A DNA stretch of 64,000 nucleotides, taken from assembly GCA_012934845.2 (NCBI GenBank), contig WNNJ02003214.1, positions 434,001 to 498,000 of the forward strand, given 5' to 3'. Of this stretch, positions 1-14,300 are shown piece by piece. Positions within the stretch are counted from its first letter, which is position 1. Every line of letters begins with the position of its first letter. The notes beneath the pieces were generated by a model. It made no database searches. It was not told the origin of the DNA and saw only the letters and a program-made list of their open reading frames with translations. Source of the stretch: Pomphorhynchus laevis. Lineage: Eukaryota; Acanthocephala; Palaeacanthocephala; Echinorhynchida; Pomphorhynchidae. A program made the position numbers and the translations under genes.

Positions 1-700
1 CAATATCATTACATATTGTTGCAATTCTTAAAATTTCATTATTTAATGTATTAGATTTTATATTATATCGTATGCATGAATGCTCATGCAAAAATATGTT
101 TCTTGTAAATTTAAATATGTCATCTTTACGATATAAATTAATAGTAGTTTTAGTTAATGTTAATTTAATGTTCATATCTAGATATACACCTTCTTTATCA
201 TTAATATTGGTTTTGTTAAGAATAAGGCTTTCTGGATAAATTTGTTCACTAATTGAATACAAGTTATTAGAATTAAATACACATATATCATCAATGTATT
301 GAAACATATATTTCATATATTTATATTGTTTAGATTAAGTTTTTACACAGTTATGAGCAAATTCATATTCTATAAAGCTTAAAAATAAGTCAGCTATAAT
401 TGGGCTACTATCACCACCCAATGCAACACCTTTTACTTGTCTAAATATAGATGTCTCAACTTTCAAATAATTTTGATTTATCAAAACATTTGAGGATTCT
501 ATTAATTCAATTTTATCCATATATTTATATTTACTTGATGGTTTTATTTTTGTTAGATAGCCGTTATAGTTATTATAACATACACATGTATAACTATTTC
601 CAAATATATGCTTAATATATTTTTCTAGCGCTTCTTTAATATATTTTAACTATTCTTTAAGTTTAAGTTTTGAAAAACGATCAAGTTAAGAAAAAGAAAA
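1..700 (-). mobile_element. Penelope-like element fragment (RT and C terminus)
   Basis: Read on the minus strand, the block gives TKIKPSSKYKYMDKIELIE, then QVKGVALGGDSSPIIADLF (the PLE form of the RT palm motif), then MFQYIDDICVFN (active-site YIDD) and the downstream NLYRKDDIFKFTR and NIFLHEHSCI. This is a truncated copy of the same family as 17580-19545 and 45480-46980. It has a few stops and is cut at the window edge and near 700. The 5' flank at 660-740 (cgatcaagttaag ...) recurs at 21720-21780. Confidence 0.88.
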
Positions 701-824
701 TACTAAGTTACAAAATAAAAATAAGTTACGAAAGATACCATAATGTCGTTTGTAGAATTCATTCATAAAAACGTAATCAAATATACAACAGTCTACATAA
801 TAAGGCAACGCAGATAAATAGAAT

Positions 825-2366
825 TCAAATCTTCAATAGATAAACGTCCATAACGTTTTTGCCCTTGATGTGCACTGGCCCTCTGGGCTCGAATTCATAT
901 CCATAATTAGTTAAAAAGGTGGCTACATGTTCAGGAACTTGGATGCGTCCATTGACACCTTTAGAATCCATTCTGCTTGCAACATTTACAGTATCACCCC
1001 AAATATCAAAATTAATTCTTGAATTTCCTAAAACACCTGCAGTTACCGGCCCAAAATTGTAACCTGCTCGTACAACAAATTTAAAATGAAACAAGCTTGC
1101 AGAGAACTGATCTGCTAATTCCATGAATGCTTTAACAAATTCCATTAATGAAATCAAGTGATCTTTGGCAAAATCAAGGTTATTTGAATGATTATCTTTA
1201 TGAATACGTTCGCATGACGAAAACGAAGTAGCTAAGCCTGAGGCAACCATATATGTTGGACCGATTGTCTTAATTTTTTCAATATGATTATTAAACTTAT
1301 CATCACTTAACAAGTTATCAATATCTGCATATAATTCATTTAGGATGCGACCGTAAAATTGACCGCCTTCAAATTGTTCTTCGTAAAGATCGGTTAAATA
1401 ATTAGTCAAGGTAATGAATGATACACCAACAACTTCATAATCCTGGGCATAGTGCAGGCCGCTATTTAGCAATAAGTCTATAGCAAACGACGGTAGAATA
1501 TTTCGTATCAGCCAATTCGCGCAGTCCTTCTCTGATATAGATTTACGATAACTTTGCCGTCCTTGCTCTTCAGCGTGATAGAGAATTCGAAAGGTACGTT
1601 CTCTTTCGCGAACACAAATTACAAATGCAACAAAAAGACATAATACGCTGGCGATTTGCTGCACGATTGTGATAAAATTTATGTGTAGTTTCCACTCAAA
1701 CACAAGTACGACAACACACTGGCACAAAGCCATTGAAATCTTTATAAATGAATACGACTGCGGAAATAAGAAGCAAAGATTGAGTAATGTTGTCAATCCA
1801 GCGAAACGAAAGGTTATTAGATTACGATTCGGGTAGGGAATAAAACAACATGTTGTCCAATATATAAGCGGAACTATCTGTAATATGTACGCTATTCGGT
1901 ATTTGTATGCAGACGAATTTAAAATACTTCCAAAAGAAACTGCAAATGCTAAGGTAAGAACAGATATCAACGTAGTTAATACATAAATCAGATTTTTTAG
2001 TGTATTTGAACTCGCTGTTATGAAACTGTAAGCCAAAGCAATGTAACACATTAGCATACAAATAACGGAAATAAGTATAGAGCCTTTTACGTTAGCGTAA
2101 TAGTAGGATAGTCTCAAATTTGTTCCTTCAATCGTTGAAACGACGTTTTGTGCTAAACGAAAGGCGTCTTTGTACTTATGTTCAAGAGCGCTGTCTTTAA
2201 AGCTTAAAGTGACTTTATTTACTTTGGGAAGAAATTGCTTTAATGATTTAACATTCAGTGATACAATTGGTGGGTCACTTTTAGACGATGTTTCTGTATT
2301 CATAAAACGTTGTAACAGCAACATGTCATCATTACGAGTTAACTTGTCATCATCTTGACTAGTTTT
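825..2366 (-). CDS. ADCY9: ADCY9-like exon 4: TM2 domain and catalytic C2
   Basis: The exon begins after acceptor ttattcacatag and enters the frame at KTSQDDDKLTRNDD, upstream of an internal Met at 2324 that should not be taken as the start. Counting from that Met, membrane segments lie near residues 82-103, 110-135, 145-165, 172-190, 194-211 and 218-238. C2 follows: EKIKTIGPTYM (Lys352, adenine pocket), GYNFGPVTAGV, and FDIWGDTVNVASRMD with the catalytic Asn447 and Arg451. It ends VYLLKI and stop at 825-827. The exon looks functional, and the absence of a long tail after C2 differs from vertebrate ADCY9. Confidence 0.95.
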   Translation of the reverse strand, partial: KTSQDDDKLTRNDDMLLLQRFMNTETSSKSDPPIVSLNVKSLKQFLPKVNKVTLSFKDSALEHKYKDAFRLAQNVVSTIEGTNLRLSYYYANVKGSILISVICMLMCYIALAYSFITASSNTLKNLIYVLTTLISVLTLAFAVSFGSILNSSAYKYRIAYILQIVPLIYWTTCCFIPYPNRNLITFRFAGLTTLLNLCFLFPQSYSFIKISMALCQCVVVLVFEWKLHINFITIVQQIASVLCLFVAFVICVRERERTFRILYHAEEQGRQSYRKSISEKDCANWLIRNILPSFAIDLLLNSGLHYAQDYEVVGVSFITLTNYLTDLYEEQFEGGQFYGRILNELYADIDNLLSDDKFNNHIEKIKTIGPTYMVASGLATSFSSCERIHKDNHSNNLDFAKDHLISLMEFVKAFMELADQFSASLFHFKFVVRAGYNFGPVTAGVLGNSRINFDIWGDTVNVASRMDSKGVNGRIQVPEHVATFLTNYGYEFEPRGPVHIKGKNVMDVYLLKI

Positions 2367-5300
2367 CTATGTGAATAATAATTTAATAATAAAAATAATC
2401 TACATGAATTTATGTAGTGACCTGTTCCTCACTTTTGTGGGCAGAAAAGCATCTTGAATGTCGACCAGACGACAAATTGTTGCTCTAGATTAAATATTCA
2501 TTTATACAAAATGAATTAATTAAATTAATTTATTGAATTAATTGTTTATTAAATTACAAGAATACATTAAAATTACATTTTTAGATCTTTAAATTTTTGA
2601 ATGTAATTTATTTGAGTTGAGGATTGATTTAATTTATTTGAGTTCATTTATTATTTAATAAAAAATTTAGATAATAACAAGATTAACATTTTATTTAATT
2701 TATACATTAAATATAATGTAATATTATATAATATCATTTATACTATAAATGATAAAAATATATAATATATAATATTATAACATTTATAATATTATAACAT
2801 ATATATGTTATAATATATATTATAACATATATAATATCTTTTAATTTATTACATTTATTTATATTTAACAATTTTTATATTTTAAAGGATATTTATTCGA
2901 TAAATATTCAAAGTACACAATTTAAAAGTAAATTGATTATCAATAGTTTATATTTTCAGATATTATACACTTTAATACATTTAGATATTACACTTACATA
3001 ATTAATTATTGATTAAAAATAATTTATAATTAATTACTTTGATAAGTAAATTCGATTTTAATTCTCAATTATTATTAACTAAATAGGAAAGTAAATAAAG
3101 ATAAACTTAACATCATAGATATTTATTTTTCTCTGTTGCATTTACAACTTTTAAATTTAAAAACTTATTAAAGTAATAACTTTGAATTATTAGATAACTA
3201 ATAATTAAATAACTAAATGAACTAAAAGCATTAATTGTAAAATAAATGTAAATAATTATATAGGTTATTATTTATTTTTCTTAATTTATACAAATATAAA
3301 TTTCACTAATTTAAAATTGCAAATTTGTGTTGACAATTTGTCGATTCAAATGACAATATCATTGAAACAAATGTTAAAAAATACCAAATCTAAAGAAGTT
3401 TAACAATTCAATATTAAATTTAGATCATAGAAAAATCTACATTTCAGTTAAAAACAAACGTTTTATCTGTCAAATCATAAAAATCCCTTTTCAAGGTAAA
3501 TAACCAAAAATAAAAGAGATGTTTTAATAATCAGATCAGCAATTCAATTATTATGTTCAACAATTCAACATTAAAAGTAAATTAACATTTTATAAAATGT
3601 AAATGAAATATAATTAAATGAAATGTAATTACATGTAAATGAAATGTAATTAAAATTTAAAATCATAAAAATCCATTTTCAAGTAAATAACCAAAAATAA
3701 AAGAGATGTTTTAATAATCAGATCAGCAATTCAATTATTATGTTCAACAATTCAACATGAAAAGTAAATTAACATTTAATAAATGTAAATGAAATATAAT
3801 TAAATGAAATGTAATTACATGTAAATGAAATTTAATTAAAATTTAAAATCATAAAAATCCCTTTTCAGGTGAATAACAATAAAATTAAAAAGATGTAAAA
3901 AATAGATCTGATAAAAGATTAAATTGAAAGAGATTAAAAGACTAAAATATTAAAACTAAAAGAGATTTGATATTAAATCTGATCAAAAATACAATGATTC
4001 AACAATTTAATTATTATGTTCAATAATTTAATATGAAAAGTACATTTACATTTTATAAAATGTAAATGAAATATAATTATTTATAAATATAAAAAATTAA
4101 ATATAAAAATTACATTTTTACATAATAATTCTAATTATTATGAAATTCCATATATTCTAATGTTCATAATTATAATATTAATATATATAAATTGACTCCT
4201 AGTAGTAGCCGTTTAATGAGACAAAAAGTATACAAATACGTATTGTCTTTAGTTGTTAGGCTATAAATTGATTCTTTTAAACTGCCAATCAGTTTGGTGA
4301 ATTAAAATAAATTGTTCTATTATCTCAAATTGAAATCTCAAATCAGAATAATATTTATTACTTACCCAATTATTCCGTTTTAAAGATAATCAGTACAATA
4401 CATCTAATGGTAATGGCTATATAATGAGCCACAGTATATCACCCAGCTACTATTTTCGGCTTATAATTATACGTAAATAATTATAAGTATTATAATAATT
4501 TTAAATAATTAAATAATTATAAAAGTTACATTTTTTAAATTGAAATTATTTTAATTGTTAATTAAAAATATATATATTAAATATAAAATATTTAATCATG
4601 AATTATTTATAATAATGTATACATAACCTGATCGAATTGCGTTCTATTGATCAAATATGTCTTGTAAACTAAAAAGAAATTTTTAAATCGTATTTAGAAA
4701 TTTAGATTACCTGTATTAAGATATTCAATTTCTTCAGATTCTGTAACATTGAAATGATCCGTACTGTGAAGATGATTAAAGGTGGATTCAGTGATGTGAA
4801 CATACCCTATGTTCAAGTAAAAGTTATTACTGAGAAAAAATATAATTTATAAAAAATTCAATACGAACATTTAATTCTATATAACGGACGTCGCTACATT
4901 TATTTGATAAGCTAAGATGGCTTCTATCAAATATATAGATATTTCACGTTACATATTTTAGAATGTAGATATAATGTTTCTACAAAATTTTTTATATCTA
5001 CAGATATTGAAATATCTACATATATTTCAATTAATTGAGCGAACGTCCGTCAATAATATTAATGAAAAGAAAATTTATTGCCATCGCGCCTCTCGGCTTC
5101 GACAAAATATAAAAGAAAATATAGTTACAATAAATCAAATACATTCAATTTAAACGGATGCTGATGTTAGACGTTGTACCAATATATTGCATCTTCTTTT
5201 CGTCATATCCTATGCCCCTAATGCTTCTGCACTGTTCCTCTTAAAAGGCCTCAGATAGTTTGTGAATTATAATAATATTATAATTTTTTTCTTTTATTTT

Positions 5301-8300
5301 TTATAACAATATTGTTGAGATTTATTAAGACCACTTTGCCTTTCAGCTTGGGTCAAACAAACAAGGAAAAGCATATTTGCAAATAAATTGGAAAAATTGA
5401 ATAGAAAATGCTGCAATAAACATTCAAAATAGTTGATTGTTGAATATTAAATCACCATAATCAAATTTAGGTTATGGACATGCTAACCGGTCAATACTAC
5501 TGAGTGATAATTTCGATAAGTATACACATGTAAAGACGTGAAAAAGTGATTGACAACATTCAGAACAGTAAAGACAATTACAAGTCAAAGATCTTTCATG
5601 AATCATTACGCGTTTCACACAAATTTTAGCGTGATATCCATGTAATGATGCACGCCAAATAAGAGGTCCCTTACTATAAAAGGGATTTCTCCAATTCGCT
5701 TAAGTATAAACATGAGTTAACTCATACTCAGGGTCTAAAAGTGCGGTCTTACTTTCAAGATTTTGAATATTTGTAAGAAATTCATGGGTAAGAGGTAGGT
5801 TAAAAAGATCTCTTATATAGATCGAGCATGGCTTCACCTTTGCTAGGAATCATACGATAGTGCTAGAGCACTTGGTGAAACCCCGACTATTCTTTTAATG
5901 TATAGAGTATGGTAGTTATCGATCTGTCTAAAGTTGAATGATTTCAGGTCTGGCCAAAAGGATGATAATCCATAAAGTAAGCAAGGGAGTAACATTATTT
6001 GAAAATAATGTAGAGCACCTTCGAAAGATAAAGCTCCTAAATTAGCGACTCTCGAAGTAGCACCTACTATCTTTGCGTAGTAGGTGCTACGTAAATATAA
6101 TTATATAATAAATATAAATATTTATTTTTAATTGTACCTGATTGCATCTGTGATCTGAATTATTTTCCCTGGTTTTTGCACGATATTATCCTCACAGGTA
6201 TTCATCTTATTTTTGATACTGCAGGACGCTACTAATCGGTCTGGTGATCCGGCTAGCGGATCACATAACTAGGTAGGTTTCTAATAAATCGTTAGAATAC
6301 GATCCCCTACCAAAAGTAATACACAGAAATGTATATCTAAACCACTGGAGCAGCCAGGCTAGTAAATGTAACGTTGAATCGCGATACAGACGTCTTGAGT
6401 TCAAATCCGATCAGCATCAGTGTACGGAGAAAGCAGATAATAAGGGTCGAAACGTGAAATGTAGGTCTGGGTCAGCAGCTGATGAGACCCACCCAGACTG
6501 ATTAGTAGCGTCCTGCTGTATCAAAAATAGGAACAATACTGTGAGAATAGTATGGTACCACAATCAGTCTAATTATAACAATATTTATTAGAATAATTTT
6601 ACAATTATGTAGGTGTTTTCAAATAGGCATTAACCGAGTTGTTTCATAACATTTTTATTAGTTTGGCGAATCATTGAGTGGATTGGCTTGACTGTTGAGG
6701 TTTTATCATGAATGCTCGTCGAATTGCCAAAGATACACATTTTGCGGGGATGAATGAGATGTTGCTTCTAAGGTGAGTGATGCATTCGTGATAGGGTGTA
6801 TTGTGCTTAACCGCCTGTTGACGTGCGATCTGTCGTAATAATCTGTCTGCATTAGGATCTATTTTCTAGCGCAAAAAAAACGTGAAATCCGGAGAACTCG
6901 ACTTTTGCCACTCGTTCATCATATTTAGCTCGTTTTCTATTATCATGATAATTATGCGAATCGGTCATCCGTTGGGAATGCGATGAGGCAAGCAGGATAT
7001 AAACACAATTATTATATGATTATTAACACAATTATTATATTATTATACACAATTATTATATTATATTAAAAGTATTACATGATGATTCCATCGTCGTCCT
7101 CAATAACATTCAAAGTTCGACTAAAAATATCCCGATTACGTTGGTAGACTCAGATCCAATTAGCTCTTTGATTACTAGCGAGGAAGTTGAATCAGCACTG
7201 TTACGCGTGGCAAACAAAAAATCCGCTGGTCCCGATAACGTATGTGTAGAACATCTGAAATCGTCTCTCCCACTTCTTAGCAATTATTGGTTACATATGT
7301 TTAACTCGTTTCTATGTGGAGATCCGCTACCTCAGGAATGGAGAGAGGGAATGGTGAAGGTTCTTTATAAAGGTAAGGGTAATAGATATCTCCCTAATTC
7401 CTATCGTGGTATATCGCTCCTGAATCATTTATACAAACTCTTGATGTAGATCGTTTATATACGACTAATTAGATATCGGCAGCATTTACTTCCATTTGAG
7501 CAATATGGATTTCGACAAGGCGGAAGTACGAGTGATGCTCTTAAAGTTTTACGACCACTTGTAATAGAAAATTTCGAAGCGCATAAATCATTCTAAACGA
7601 TTTTTGTGGACTTTGATAAGGCTTTTGATTCCATAGATCAAAACTTATTATTTAGAAAGGTTGAACATGGCGCTAAAGTATATGGCCGCTTTCTTCAACT
7701 TATAAGCAGCATCCTTCAACCAAGTTCACTTAGAATATTTGACGGGATTCAGTTTTCACAATCCTTTTGCGTCAAATGTGGTGTCTTGCAAGGAGATCCT
7801 CTTAGCCCCCTACTTTTTGCTTTCTTCGTTATGGACCTCCCAAACTGCCTATGTCGAAATTCGAATAGGGTATGGTCAGTGATGTATGCAGATGATCTTG
7901 CCATAGTGTCAGATACTATGTCCTCTTCTCAAAGAGCCTTAGATGCGTTGTATCATTATTGTACATCTAACAAAATTAAGGTTAACATAAAAAAGACCAA
8001 AGTCGTCAAGTTTCGTAAGGGTGGTCCACGGTACAAGCATGATCAGCTTACATTTCATAACAAGCCGAATTTTCGCTGGAATTTTTGTGTTCGTATACTT
8101 ATCTAGGAATGTACCTCACTTCGCGTTGGAGTTTTGTTGATCACTTAGAACACAAGGCGACAAAAATAATTAAGGCAACGAGTTTGATCCATAATCTGGG
8201 GTGTCTCTCTCGAGAGTGCATTGAGGTATTTTAGAGTCATGTTGTTGTCCCTGATTAGTTATGGTCTTTCCGTTGTATGGAATGATTTGACTTCCGGTAA

Positions 8301-11300
8301 TTTAATGCAGCTCGACATATGTCAGGCATCTGCGCAGTCTTCTTAATACGGTCGAAACTGTTAATTATACTGCAAATCTAGAATTATTTAACAAGAACGT
8401 ATCGGGGATTGATCCGGAACACTTTTTAACGCCAGTTGCCTGTCAACAGCATTGGAAAAATTTACACAATTATAAGCGGCCATTGATTTGGCGTTTATTT
8501 ACTCATGGGTATCACGATAAGATTTGTCGTATACGCATTCCTTTACATTCGCGATCGTCGTGCTGTTCGTGCAAATTTTGTTTGTGCGCTTGCTGGTCCT
8601 TGCTTCATATTTTCGAATGTCCATATTTGCAGCATTTGAGTTTGCAAGATATCGATCGTATGAAGTAAAGTGCAAGATCTATCTGAGGCCTTTTAAGAGG
8701 AACAGTGCAGAAGCATTAGGGGCATAGTATATGACGAAAAGAAGATGCAATATATTGGTACAACGTCTAACGTCAGCATCCGTTTAAATTGAATGTATTT
8801 ATTTATTGTAACTATATTTTCTTTTATATTTTGTCGAAGCCGAGAGGCGCGATGGCAATAAATTTTCTTTTCATTATTATAATATTAATATTATAATAAT
8901 ATTAATAATATAATATCATTAAATAATAATATAATAATAATAATAATACAGAGTTTTATTTCCCGTTCCGCCTTTCGGCTGGGCAAATAATTACAAAATA
9001 GGAAATTAGTCAGAATCAACAAAATTTGAAGTATACATATTGTCTTCTTAATGCGTCGTTTTTTTTGATCAATGACGAAGATCATTAATCTCTTGAAGTG
9101 ACATAAGGCTGAGTTGAGGGCAGGCTAGAGCATGGAGCAATGCATCACAGGAAGAAGCACAGAAGCGGCATATACAAGAAGAATCACGGCGATGACAAGC
9201 GAGAAGTCGGCGACAGTAGTTATCATGAAAACCATGAATAGATAACCTCCATATCAATGGGCGTTTCACATTTAACGGTGATCTCCAACTGTTTTGCAGG
9301 TACACAGGAGAATTGGCTAAATCATGATCCACGTTTAAGAATTTAGTCTCAAGAGCTACCAAATGTTGGAGATAACTAGACGTTTGAACACATCTAAGAC
9401 TACTACATAATCGGACACTAAGCGGCTTTATTTTTGCCAAGTATGTGATCGCTGTCGTACTACATTTATTGGATACTCCAACTATATGTTTCAAAAATCG
9501 GGCCTGACACCTATCAATCTGTCTAAAATTTAACTCAGTGAGGTCCTCCCAGAATGTTGCCAACCCATACTGAATAATTGGTAGAAGCATTAACTCGAAA
9601 TATCTCAACGCTCCTTCAAACGACAGCTTCCTTAGTTGAGGATATGAAGCCGTTTTAATTGCAATCTTAGAAGATTTAGCCTCAAGGTGCGCGGTAAAAG
9701 ACCATCTAGACGTTAATAGAACGCCAAGATACTTATAATTAGTACAGAACTCTAGTGTCTGAGACTTTATAAAAAGCGAGTCATGCTTGGATAAACGACC
9801 ACCACCGCGGAACTTCACTACCTTTGATTTTGAAATGTTGATGTCTAGTTCATTCCGACTACAAAATACAGTCAAGCCATCGAGTGCCTTTTGAGCCGTG
9901 CCTAGGTTTCTTGTCAGGATCACAAGATCGTCAGCATATAGCGCCAACTCAACTTCGTTTGCAAAAGACCGTATAACCGGTGGTAAATCAATAACGAAGA
10001 TTGAAAATAATAGAGGACTGATTGGGTCCCCCTGCAGTACGCCATGATTAACTGTGAAGAAGTCAGAGTATGCTAAATCATCGAATACCTTGACACGGTT
10101 AGGTAATAGAATCTGATATAGTAGGCGAAGAAAGCGCCCACGAAGATTACAATTATTATGCAGCTTAGAAAGTAGGATATTTCGATTGACTGAGTCAAAT
10201 GCTCTACGAAAATCAATAAAGATGGCATATAATGAATTTTTATTAGAAATACAGTTGACTACAGAAGAACGCACTAGACTGATAGCATCACAAGTCGAGC
10301 GACCTTGCCGAAATCCAAATTGTTCTTCAGGCAATAACGAAGAACAGTGCTTAGCTAGTCGAGAAGTTAATACAAACGACAATAATATATTATATTAAAT
10401 GATTAAAGTGATAATATTAAAAGAAGTGATGAACACTGGACATGTGTTCATAGTATTCATTGATTTTGTCAAAGCGTTTGACACCATCGATCGCGACGTA
10501 CTAATGAAAAAGTTGTTCTACTTGCACAATATAAAAGGGAAACTATTTAAAGTTATTCAAAAAATTATGGCGAATAATTCAATTGTGATTAATATTAATC
10601 GGAAGAAATCCCCACCCGTAGAACAATCTAGAGAAGTATTGCAGAGAAATACATTAAGCCCTTTATTGTTTTCTCTTTACATTGCAGATTTGCCGGATTC
10701 ACTAATTAACGTAACGATAATATACATGTATTTTTTATGCTGGTGATTTAGCAATTCTGAGTACTAAACTCGAGTATATTCGACAAGCAATGAACCGATT
10801 AAGTGAATATTGGATAAATAATGCAATTGAAGTAAATATCGCTAAGACAAAATTGATGAAATTTCGAAAGGGAGGCCGTTTACGATTGTGTGACGAAATT
10901 CGCTACAGGAATCAAGTAATTGAATACACTAAAGTATATAATTACCTGTGACTTCATGTAACATCAAGATGATTGTTCAATGAACATATTAGAGAGAAAC
11001 GTAGAATGTTATTGTTGAAGATGCACACTTTCAAAAATATTGACAAATAGTCTCTGTCAGGAATTAGCAAGCTTTTCACAATTACGCTTGAACCCATCAT
11101 AACATACGGACTAGAAGCCATATGGGAAAATTTAACAATCAGCGATATGTCTATTCTAGATGGAATAAAGTGGCAATACTTAAAATCAGCATTAAAACTA
11201 TCATCTAAAACTTCATCTACGCGAATTCGTTTGATAAGTAAAAAACAATTAATATCAGAAAGTTTAGTTTTAAAAAAGAATCTAAGTTCATTAATGCAAC

Positions 11301-14300
11301 ACATTCACAGTTTGAAGAAAAAATAAGACGAAGTTAGTACAGAATTTTGGAGTACGCCAGATATGATACAGACAAATTGGACGAAGCCAAATTATACCAA
11401 GAGAAGATTTATATTAGGATTATCAATGCATGGCTACCACAATAAAATTTGTTGTTGGGGACCGAATATTCATGAAATGCATACTAATTGTATACGTCAA
11501 TATTGCAAGTGGTTATGCAATAGCCTTATGCATGCATTAAGTTGTTATTATTTGTCAGCAAAATGATTGATGTTTCTAGATGCTTTACAAGTTTGAAAAG
11601 TTATGTATTTTTTTTCTTTTGTTCGTTATTTTCTTACGTTATTTATTTTCGGATTTATTTGAGTTATGGCTCGGTTATATTATTCCTAAGAACCATAAGT
11701 GCTAAACATGTTTTTATATCCTTCTTATAGGATTTTCAATGTTGAATGTATTTCTGCCAACACCGTAAGGTGACAGTGCAGACTTGTTAATTGAAAAAAA
11801 TCTCAGCTAATATTATATTATTACGTTAACAGGTATCTCTAATTGTCATTAGATAGTAAATAAGGCGAAGATATATTATTATTTATTATATAATTCTGAT
11901 CCAATATCTCGGTAATACGTGGGCTCACCATTATCAAGGATTATTCAATTGCATATTTTATATCTCACAGAGTTTTTATTTAAAAAATATTATTACAACT
12001 TATATTATATTATATTATTAATTATAATATATTATAATATCAATAATAATATAATAATTATAATAATCATAATAATATATTATATTATCAAATTATATTA
12101 TTATATAATTTCTAATTGTAATTCCGAAAAGGCCGATCCCAAGCTTGATTGAAAAGATAGGAGGATTAGTGTCAGGAAGGGCATCCGACTGTAAAAATAC
12201 AGCTTAAAACTCTATATATGATGAGTCAAAACCAAAAAGCGTGCTCAGAAAAAGCAACAAGCGGATCGAGTGCAGTGGAATATACTCATTACGGCGTTCG
12301 AAACGAATAGGGATAAGCAATAAGAAAGAAAACGATAACTATTTATAATTGTAAATATTTAAAGGATACAAGTTAAAAAAACACAAGTGACCATCAATGG
12401 TTTATACTTTCAGAAATTATATACATCAATCTTATAATATTTCATTAATATAGTAAAGTTATAAAAGTTATAATAAAATTTAATACGAACATTTAATTCT
12501 AAACAAGGAAATAAGTTATATATAACGGACGTCGCTACATTTATTTGATAAGTTAAGATGGCTTGCATCAAATATCTACAGAGAATATTTATTATGCTAC
12601 TGAAGCCTTTCGGCATTCAGGGGGAAACAAAAATGTACATATACACGAATACATTCATAAAATCAAAAATCATTTGCTATAATTTGAATGAGCGGTAACT
12701 TGCTCGACTGCCTGGCTTATCAATTGCATTGATATTAGTTGGTCTGGGTAAAGGGTGTTGCTAAGCTCAATAGTTAGCGAATCGATCTGTTTGAATGACA
12801 ATTTTGAAAGGACAGGTTAATGAAGCAGATGAGAAATGGGTGGCCATTAAATGTAACAAATTTACAACGGCAATAATTCGAACGATCGTGGCATGAGATA
12901 CGGATTAAGCAAAGTTTATTGTGATACACGTGTGTATGGGTAGGAAAATAAGTGGTCTTTCCTTTAAGTGTGGTTTATGGCATAGCGATTTCAAGGTATT
13001 TGAAACTAAGGTCGATTGGCAAGAGCAATCGAGCCTGAAGACTTTTATGATTAAGCGCCACTTACATGCTGCATCTAGTTGATTAAAGTTGATACTTCAA
13101 AGGTCAGATCATATTACAGGTAGGGCGTAATTATCATGATTTCTAGCATAACCTTAAAGAATTAAGGGGTTTTTATTAATGGTTATTAATAATAATTATT
13201 AGTTCTGTAATATAATTTGTTAATTGATAGTAATTCACTAATATAACTGACAAATACATATTAATATATTAATAATAAGTATAATAATATAATAGGTAAT
13301 GATGATTGAGTGAATCCAATGCATAGAAGAGCGACACCGTGGCAACAACTATAAGCTGTCATACTTTGGCTCGATGGAAACTAGAAGTTGAGTTTGTATC
13401 GCGATATCTGAGCGATTCCGTGATACCGTTAAGGATGTTAACCGCTACAACGATCGGCTCATGGAAATAACTATTGTCTTGGCGGAAATCACAATTAACA
13501 TCTTATCAGTATATGTACGGACGAAGTTAGCACAATTGGCATCCATGGTATAAATTTACCTCGCGCCGATAAATTCAGATATCTTGGCTCGATTCTCTCT
13601 ACTGACAGTGACTTGTCCCACGAGATCACTGAGTGTATCAACACAACTTGGAATAAATGGCAAACGACAATTGGTGTTCTATGCGATCGAAAAATAAAAA
13701 GATAATCTCAAATCTATCATTTATCAAACAGTTATCCGCCAAGTGGCTTTAAGCGAAGATGATTGTGGTCAATCATAAAGGTAGGTGAAAACAGCTTGCC
13801 GTCATGGTGACAAAGATGATGCGATGGACCAGTAGACTAACACGATTAGACCATGCTTGAAACGATTATATCCGTTTTAGGTATGGTGTCTTTCTGATTC
13901 CGACAAAATGCGAGAAACTCGTCACGGGTGGTATGGACACCACAAAGAGCCGCTGACAATACTATGACAAAGGAGGCCTTCCTAATTGACATCGAAGGGA
14001 AACTCACACAAAGCCGGCACAAGCAACGGTGGCTCGACACCCTACACACCGACTTTTGAGCAAGCAAACTTCATCCGGACCAAGCCCTCGATCGAGTTTA
14101 AGCGGAGAACTTGTTCAAAAAGTAGCTGACCCCTCGAGCAATTGGGACAAAGGCCAAGTAATATTATATTATGTATAGCTGTAATAACAGTATAGCTGAG
14201 TCAACAATGATGTGATATATCTTGAGAAAATATGTAAGTTTTACAAAATGGCCATTAGATGACCCATAATTTACAATTTAGTACTTTAATGCCCTTTATT

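Noticed and set aside
4371-4450. Candidate cyclase exon before donor gtaagtaa
   Set aside because: No frame is open with the required phases, and exons 2-4 already join without it.
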